A stretch of DNA of 10,903 nucleotides, taken from Candidatus Omnitrophota bacterium. Its GTDB lineage: Bacteria > Omnitrophota > Gorgyraeia > Aquiviventales > Aquiviventaceae. Below the pieces are notes generated by a model, which was not told the origin of the DNA, did not search any database, and was given only the letters and a program-made list of their open reading frames with translations. The stretch spans positions 1 to 10,903 of the forward strand of contig JACPAW010000134.1 in assembly GCA_016180605.1 (NCBI GenBank). The letters run 5' to 3'. Position numbers and translations under genes: made by a program. Each line of letters starts with the position of its first letter. Position 1 is the stretch's first letter. This document shows, piece after piece, positions 6,316 through 10,903 of this stretch.

Positions 6316-6768
6316 CTAAAACGGAACGTCCGCTTCAGCCCCTTCTTCTAACGAGGGTATGCCCTCAGGGCTACCCGTCTGGGCAGTCGCAGGAGATTCT
6401 GCCCTGGCCTGGGAGGAACTTCCCGAAGTGGAACTGCCTGCTGGCCCTCCCAGAAACTGTACGCGGTCCGCCCGCACTTCCATTGTAGAGCGCGTTTTCC
6501 CCTCTGCTTCCCAGCTTCGATAGATGAGACGTCCTTCTACAAATATCGAGCGACCTTTCTTGAGATACTGGTTACAGAGTTCTGCCTGCTTGCTCCAAAC
6601 GACAATGGTCACAAAGCAGGTATCCTCTTTTTTCTGGCCGGCTTGATCCTTATAAATGGAGTTCACCGCTAATCGCAAGTTGGCTACCGGAGTCCCTGCT
6701 GGCGTATAGCGCAGCTCCGGATCCTTCGTCAGGTTGCCGATGAGCAGCACTCGATTAAGGTTCACCAT
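6316..6768 (-). CDS. ssb: Single-stranded DNA-binding protein
   Basis: SSB coats single-stranded DNA during replication, repair and recombination and recruits partners through its C-terminal tip. The OB fold covers 1-107 (LNRVLLIGNLTKDPELRYTPAG, then FVEGRLIYRSWEAEGK). A flexible Ser/Ala/Gly-rich linker spans about 108-138. An acidic tail ends in DVPF, close to the canonical DIPF. The 150 residues are normal. It sits between rpsF and rpsR, its usual place, and starts 5 nt after the rpsF stop with GAAGGGG upstream. Confidence 0.97.
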   Translation of the reverse strand: MVNLNRVLLIGNLTKDPELRYTPAGTPVANLRLAVNSIYKDQAGQKKEDTCFVTIVVWSKQAELCNQYLKKGRSIFVEGRLIYRSWEAEGKTRSTMEVRADRVQFLGGPAGSSTSGSSSQARAESPATAQTGSPEGIPSLEEGAEADVPF

Positions 6769-6773
6769 GATTT

Positions 6774-7169
6774 TCAGGCCCCTTCAGAAGTAACGGACAC
6801 TGCCGGGGTAGGAGTTGGGCTTAAGGGGCTGGTCGTGGCACCCAGGCGCAAGGGACGAGCGGGATTCAATGGACCTACTTCTTCGGCATTCAGGATGATA
6901 AAACGCACAATCGTTTCATTCAGGTAATACAACCGCTTCAACTCATCCAACCGCGCCGTAGGGGCTTGAAAACGCAAGAGATGGTAGTAGCCTTCTACCT
7001 GCCGTGCAATACGAAAAGCCAATTTCCGCCGGCCCAGACTCTGGGAGCTGGAAAGTTGGCCTCCCAACTTCTTGATGGATTCCTCCAGCTGCACCCCGAA
7101 TCGGGCGATGTCTTGTTCGGTACCAGTCGATTTCAAGATAACCAGGGCTTCATAATCACGGGTTGTCAT
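6774..7169 (-). CDS. rpsF: 30S ribosomal protein S6
   Basis: S6 pairs with S18 on the 30S platform. The family pattern is seen in MTTRDYEALVILKS, the GRRKLAFRIARQVEGYYHLLRF strand region and LNETIVRFIIL. About 30 residues after the core are rich in Pro, Ser and Thr (LSPTPTPAVSVTSEGA) and probably disordered; S6 tails vary widely. Its first 14 nt overlap the end of pth, and AGGA lies 5 nt before ATG 7169, so it has its own initiation site. Confidence 0.95.
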   Translation of the reverse strand: MTTRDYEALVILKSTGTEQDIARFGVQLEESIKKLGGQLSSSQSLGRRKLAFRIARQVEGYYHLLRFQAPTARLDELKRLYYLNETIVRFIILNAEEVGPLNPARPLRLGATTSPLSPTPTPAVSVTSEGA

Positions 7170-7755
7170 GGGATTCCTGCATACTCACAGTATTGTAGCG
7201 ATTCATCGTTGCGTCCAATCCTTCACCGACCCAGGTTTCGCAGGCTGCCACCACCTGCTCTAGGACGCGTTCTATCACAGGCCACTCGGAACTCTGGAAA
7301 CGAGAGAGCACGAAATCGCGCAGATCACTGGGCAATGGCTCAATTCCCACACCGACGCGAAGCCTTGCCACCTGCTCGGTTCCCAGCGCCTCCAAACAGG
7401 ATTGAAGACCGTTGTGCCCTCCGCTGCTTCCTCGAGGACGGATGCGGATGTTGCCTAGCGGCAAATTGACATCATCGCAAACGATCAACAATTGCGCCAC
7501 CTCGGATGCCGCGGCGACGAGCGCTTGCCCGGATTCATTCATCATGGTCAAAGGCATCAACAGGCGCACGGGAATTCCTTTAATCTCGCAATCTCCGAAT
7601 ACGGCCGCCGGCCGATGATCGGATAAGGTGAGCAGGCGCTGGTTGATCGATATCTGGTAGCGCCTGGCCAAGCGCTCAATGACGTCAAACCCAACGTTGT
7701 GTCGGGTATGCGCAAACGTATGCCCCGGATTTCCCAATCCGACAATCACGTTCAC
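7156..7755 (-). CDS. pth: Peptidyl-tRNA hydrolase
   Basis: Pth cleaves the ester bond of peptidyl-tRNAs that drop off ribosomes, recycling tRNA in the cytoplasm. The 199 residues are normal. Active-site positions are present: N9 (GLGNPG), H19 (TRHNVGF), N73 (MNESG), D94 (CDDVNLPLG) and N115 (GSSGGHNGLQS). The start is GTG 7755, giving MNVIVGLGNPG. It overlaps the rplY stop by four bases (GTGA), a sign of translational coupling, with AAGGA just upstream. Its end overlaps rpsF by 14 nt. Confidence 0.96.
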   Translation of the reverse strand: MNVIVGLGNPGHTFAHTRHNVGFDVIERLARRYQISINQRLLTLSDHRPAAVFGDCEIKGIPVRLLMPLTMMNESGQALVAAASEVAQLLIVCDDVNLPLGNIRIRPRGSSGGHNGLQSCLEALGTEQVARLRVGVGIEPLPSDLRDFVLSRFQSSEWPVIERVLEQVVAACETWVGEGLDATMNRYNTVSMQESHDNP

Positions 7756-8498
7756 GATCCTTTATCCTCTTTCTTGGGTGCTGCCTCAGTCTCAGTAGCA
7801 GCTTCAGCAGCAGTGCCTTCCTCGGCCTTCTTCTCTCGGATGACTTCAGGCTCGGTAACCGCAGCGGCTTCTTCCTCAGGCCTCTCTTCTTTCGGCTTAT
7901 GCACCGAGGCTATAGCCAATTCCCCTTCGACCGTAATCTTGATATTCTCCGGGATCACAAGCTCCCGCACATGCAAGGTATCGCCAATCTTTAATGCGGC
8001 AATGTCATGCTCCAGATGCGCTGGAATCTGAGTGGGAAGACACTCGACTTCAATTTCGCGCAAGAATTGCTCCAGAACCCCTCCGTCCTGCTTGACTCCA
8101 ACCGGCTCCCCCTTGAGCAAAAGCGGCACCTTGACCTTTAACCGCTCCGTCAGAACGATCGTATGGAAATCCACGTGCAGAATATGATCATCAACGGGAT
8201 GATGCTGGATGACATGCACCAGTGCCGGCTTCTCCCAATTGGAGGCACCCTCCAACCGCAAAGTCAGAAGCGCATGCTCGCTGGCCCTGGCATGCAGCAA
8301 GTGCGTGAATTCCCGCAGATTGACTTCAATCGCGATGGGCTCCGTAGCTTTGCCGTAAACGATGCCGGGAATCATCCCTGTTTTGCGCAACCGTTCCACG
8401 CGACGCTTACCCAGAGTCGTGCGTTTTTTTACCGTTAAAACCACTTGTGTTGTCTTTTCCTTCGTCGTCTTTGCCTTCGTCATCTTTTCCTCACTCAT
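7752..8498 (-). CDS. rplY: 50S ribosomal protein L25, long Ctc/TL5 form
   Basis: L25 binds 5S rRNA. The N-terminal domain reads RTTLGKRRVERLRKTGMIPGIVYG and continues to HHPVDDHILHVDFHTI. The second, Ctc-type beta domain includes VPLLLKGEPVGVKQDGGVLEQFLREIEVECLP and HDIAALKIGDTLHVREL. The last 50 or so residues are a low-complexity Glu/Ala/Lys tail, common in this form. The start is uncertain: ATG 8498 is given, GTG 8501 is adjacent, and ATG 8483 (MTKAKTTKEK) has GAGGA 4 nt upstream and may be the true one. The order prs-rplY-pth is widespread and typical. Confidence 0.95.
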   Translation of the reverse strand: MSEEKMTKAKTTKEKTTQVVLTVKKRTTLGKRRVERLRKTGMIPGIVYGKATEPIAIEVNLREFTHLLHARASEHALLTLRLEGASNWEKPALVHVIQHHPVDDHILHVDFHTIVLTERLKVKVPLLLKGEPVGVKQDGGVLEQFLREIEVECLPTQIPAHLEHDIAALKIGDTLHVRELVIPENIKITVEGELAIASVHKPKEERPEEEAAAVTEPEVIREKKAEEGTAAEAATETEAAPKKEDKGS

Positions 8499-8513
8499 CA
8501 CTGGTCACTCGTT

Positions 8514-9533
8514 CTATCCAGGCATGCCGTCGAACAAAACACTGATCGACTGTTCATAATGAATGCGCTGGATCGCTTCGGTCAGAAGACCGGCTATGGA
8601 TAATACGGTTAACTGAGGCGGCTGGTTGCGTGCCGGCACGGGGATCGTATCGGTTACCATCAGCTCTTTCAGGCAAGAGCCGCTGATGCGCTCTTTGGCC
8701 GGATCCGAAAGAATCGGGTGGGTGACACACGCATAGACTCTCGCCGCACCGGCTTGCTCCAAAGCTAAGGCAGCCTCCACCAGGGAGCTTCCCGTAGCGA
8801 TGAGATCATCTACCAATAAAGCGGTCTTCCCTTTTACCTCGCCAAGAATATGCATGACCTCGGTAGATTCGGGGCTGGTGCGGCGCTTATCGACGATGGC
8901 CAGCCCCGCACTCAGGCGCTTGGCATAAGCACGCGCCATCTTGATGCCGCCGACATCCGGCGAGACGACCACCACATCGGAGAGCCGTTTGCGCCGTAAA
9001 TATTTTTCAAAAACGGTGATGGCATATAAATGATCCAGAGGAATGTCAAAAAAACCCTGGATTTGCCCGGCATGCAGATCCATTGTCAGTACGCGGTCTG
9101 CTCCGGCGGTCGTGATTAAGTTCGCGACCAGCTTTGCCGTAATGGGAACGCGGGGTTGATCTTTGCGATCCTGCCGCGCATAGCCATAATAAGGAATGAC
9201 CGCCGTAATGCGTCGTGCGGAGGCGCGCTTGAGGGCATCGAGCAGGATCAAAAGCTCCATCAGATTGTCATTGGTGGGCGGGCAGGTCGACTGCACGAGA
9301 AAGACATCTTTGCCGCGTACGTTTTCATTGATCTTCACGCGAATCTCTCCCTCGCTGAAGCGGCCAACCAGGGCGCGCACGGGAGGCACTTTCAGCTGGC
9401 GGCAAATGTCTTCAATCAATGCGGGGTTTGCATTGCCCCCCAATACAGCGATTTCCGAAGCCAAGAGGGCGGATCCGGATAAGCGAGGGCGCTTACGAGT
9501 TTGTATGAGGCCAGTGCGCTGTTTTCTTGGCAT
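8514..9533 (-). CDS. prs: Ribose-phosphate pyrophosphokinase (PRPP synthetase)
   Basis: Prs makes PRPP from ribose 5-phosphate and ATP, feeding purine, pyrimidine, NAD, His and Trp synthesis. The core matches the family: LGGNANPALIEDIC (31-44), GRFSEGEI, YYGYARQDRKDQPRVPITAK (115-134), MDLHAGQIQGFFDIP (151-165) and SPDVGG (191-196). The PRPP-binding loop is VDDLIATGSS (241-250), where family members usually have forms such as DTAGT or STGGT. With ATG 9533 the protein has 339 residues, about 25 more than usual, all in a basic N-terminal extension. No clear ribosome binding site precedes 9533, so coupling to glmU (7-nt gap) or a later non-ATG start is possible. A GTG/TTG-type start inside glmU (9599) is less likely. 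Confidence 0.94.
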   Translation of the reverse strand: MPRKQRTGLIQTRKRPRLSGSALLASEIAVLGGNANPALIEDICRQLKVPPVRALVGRFSEGEIRVKINENVRGKDVFLVQSTCPPTNDNLMELLILLDALKRASARRITAVIPYYGYARQDRKDQPRVPITAKLVANLITTAGADRVLTMDLHAGQIQGFFDIPLDHLYAITVFEKYLRRKRLSDVVVVSPDVGGIKMARAYAKRLSAGLAIVDKRRTSPESTEVMHILGEVKGKTALLVDDLIATGSSLVEAALALEQAGAARVYACVTHPILSDPAKERISGSCLKELMVTDTIPVPARNQPPQLTVLSIAGLLTEAIQRIHYEQSISVLFDGMPG

Positions 9534-9540
9534 TATTGCA

Positions 9541-10903
9541 TTAGCGACGAGCGGAGCGCCGGACCGACTTTGTTTTTCGCGAATGGCGCGAACGGTCACG
9601 GCGAATGGCCTTGGCTACCTTCGAGCGAACCTTTCCTTTTACAGAGGGTTGCTTGCGCGGCTTGCCATTTCCGATGGCAGCTGGGATCGTTTGTGCTACC
9701 GCTGACTGGTCCTTATGATCCAGGATGCGAGCAGGAACACCGGCGACAATCCCCTTGGGAGGCACGTCATGCGCCTTGGGAACCACACTTCCTGCTCCCG
9801 TTACCGCTCCGGCACCGATTTTAACCGGTGCGATCAATATCGTGTCCGAACCGATAAAAGCTCCTTTGCCGATGTGGGTGGAATGTTTCTCCTTCCCATC
9901 GTAATTGGCAGTAATGGTGCCGGCCCCGATATTCACATCCTCTTCCACAAGGGCATCTCCGAGATAGCTGACGTGATTCATGCGCACCCGCGAGCCCACC
10001 TTGGTGCGCACCAGTTCTGCAAAGTTGCCCACGCGCACTTCATCCCCGAGGCTGACTCCGCTGCGCAGCCGCGCAAAGGGACCGATGGAGCAGCGCTTTC
10101 CAATGGAAACTCCTGTTTCAATCACGGTATAGGGATGAACGATCGTATCCGTCCCAATGGAAACCCCCTGGTCGATGAATGTAGAGACCGGATCCTCGAT
10201 CGTAACCCCGTTGTGCAGGTGCGTGTCTACGATGCGTTGGCGGATCACGCTAATCGCCCGGGCCAGCTCGCTGCGCGAGTTGATACCCAGTGCCTCAGCG
10301 ATTTCCTCCACCCGTGTGGATTGCACTTTGCTGCCCTCCTGGACTGCCAGATGAGAGATCAGCTGGGTCAGATACAATTCTTTCTTGGAAGCGCTCGGTG
10401 TCAGATTAGCCAAAGCTTCTACGAGACTGGCAATGTTGCAGACGATAGGACCCACATTGATTTCGCGGATGGCTCTCTGAGCCGCGTTGGCCTCGGCCTC
10501 TTCCACAATGCCGGTGATCTGTCCATGTTCATTGCGAACGATGCGGCCGTAGCCACTCGGATCTGCCAGGTGTGCGGTAAGAAGGGTACAGGTGGCGTTC
10601 GTCTTGAAGTGCGTTTCGATGAGTTTTTGTACCGTGCTGCGGCGAAGAAGGGGGGTATCGGCATAGAGAATGAGCACCGCCCCTAGGCTTCCCAATGATT
10701 TCTTGCAAGAGGCAACCGCATCGCCGGTGCCCAGGCGCTTGGATTGAATCACCACCCTCGCTTCTTTCGGAAGCGTTGGCTTGACCAGCTCTGCACCGTG
10801 GCCCAGCACGACAATGGGTTGCTTGGCCCCACTGGATACCGCTAAATCGATAGCATAAGCGATCATCGGCCGCCCGCAGATGCGATGCAATACCTTTGGC
10901 AAC
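9541..10903 (-). CDS. glmU: Bifunctional GlmU, 5' end missing (UDP-GlcNAc synthesis)
   Basis: GlmU acetylates glucosamine-1-phosphate and then uridylates it to UDP-GlcNAc, the precursor of peptidoglycan and of the lipid A substrate used by LpxC. The right edge cuts the gene: the first full codon (10902) is Leu in LPKVLHRICGRPM. In other GlmUs this follows the AAGKGTRM loop, so roughly 20 residues are missing. The uridyltransferase part shows RLGTGDAV, YADTPLL, GYGRIVR and EINVGPI. The left-handed beta-helix acetyltransferase shows IGPFARLRSG, VRMNHVSYLGDA with the catalytic His, and GAGTITANYDGKEKHST. The last 40 residues or so are an unusual Lys/Arg-rich tail. The stop lies 7 nt before prs, the classic glmU-prs order. 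Confidence 0.96.
   Translation of the reverse strand, partial: LPKVLHRICGRPMIAYAIDLAVSSGAKQPIVVLGHGAELVKPTLPKEARVVIQSKRLGTGDAVASCKKSLGSLGAVLILYADTPLLRRSTVQKLIETHFKTNATCTLLTAHLADPSGYGRIVRNEHGQITGIVEEAEANAAQRAIREINVGPIVCNIASLVEALANLTPSASKKELYLTQLISHLAVQEGSKVQSTRVEEIAEALGINSRSELARAISVIRQRIVDTHLHNGVTIEDPVSTFIDQGVSIGTDTIVHPYTVIETGVSIGKRCSIGPFARLRSGVSLGDEVRVGNFAELVRTKVGSRVRMNHVSYLGDALVEEDVNIGAGTITANYDGKEKHSTHIGKGAFIGSDTILIAPVKIGAGAVTGAGSVVPKAHDVPPKGIVAGVPARILDHKDQSAVAQTIPAAIGNGKPRKQPSVKGKVRSKVAKAIRRDRSRHSRKTKSVRRSARR

Noticed and set aside
9715..10686. Long plus-strand open frame of 323 codons opposite glmU
   Set aside because: It lies entirely antisense to a clearly conserved glmU frame, and its translation shows no family motif. 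It is a codon-bias shadow.
10885..10902. TTG at 10902 as the true glmU start
   Set aside because: LPKVLH is internal in GlmU and follows the nucleotide-binding loop. The gene is simply cut by the window edge.

Overview
All genes in this window lie on the minus strand and read right to left. They look like part of one long housekeeping operon from a Gram-negative (diderm, lipid A-making) bacterium. Evidence for an outer membrane is BamA with five POTRA repeats and a C-terminal Phe, the OmpH/Skp chaperone, and LpxC. LpxC runs directly into a FabZ start, as in the bifunctional LpxC-FabZ proteins known from Bacteroidota and several PVC/Omnitrophota-type lineages. The order rplY-pth-rpsF-(ssb)-rpsR-rplI recalls Chlamydiae and other PVC bacteria. 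A PVC-superphylum or Omnitrophota-like source is my best guess, by inference only.

Layout in transcription order: glmU (5' end cut off by the right edge), prs, rplY/ctc and pth form the first block: cell-wall and LPS precursor UDP-GlcNAc, PRPP, a ribosomal protein and peptidyl-tRNA recycling. Next come rpsF, ssb, rpsR, rplI and dnaB (ribosome and replication). The last block is bamA, ompH and lpxC-fabZ (outer membrane assembly and lipid A), cut by the left edge. Genes overlap or are separated by at most 43 nt, except for one 279-nt gap between ompH and lpxC. No lpxD is present between ompH and lpxC, where it often sits.

The unusual part is that 279-nt gap (961-1239). It is almost entirely inverted repeats: two adjacent cloverleaf-like structures whose outer arms share one sequence (AGGTGTGGGG and variants), so that four arms can pair in mutually exclusive ways. 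In the transcript, the arm next to lpxC contains its Shine-Dalgarno sequence, giving a plausible RNA switch on lpxC translation. A nested palindromic repeat or mobile element is the main alternative. A second, smaller signal is a 7-nt repeat array carrying the ompH start codon, matched by a 26-nt inverted copy (23/26) inside the ompH signal-peptide codons.

There is no rRNA, tRNA, CRISPR array, transposase or obvious horizontally acquired gene. No stretch over 300 bases lacks a gene.
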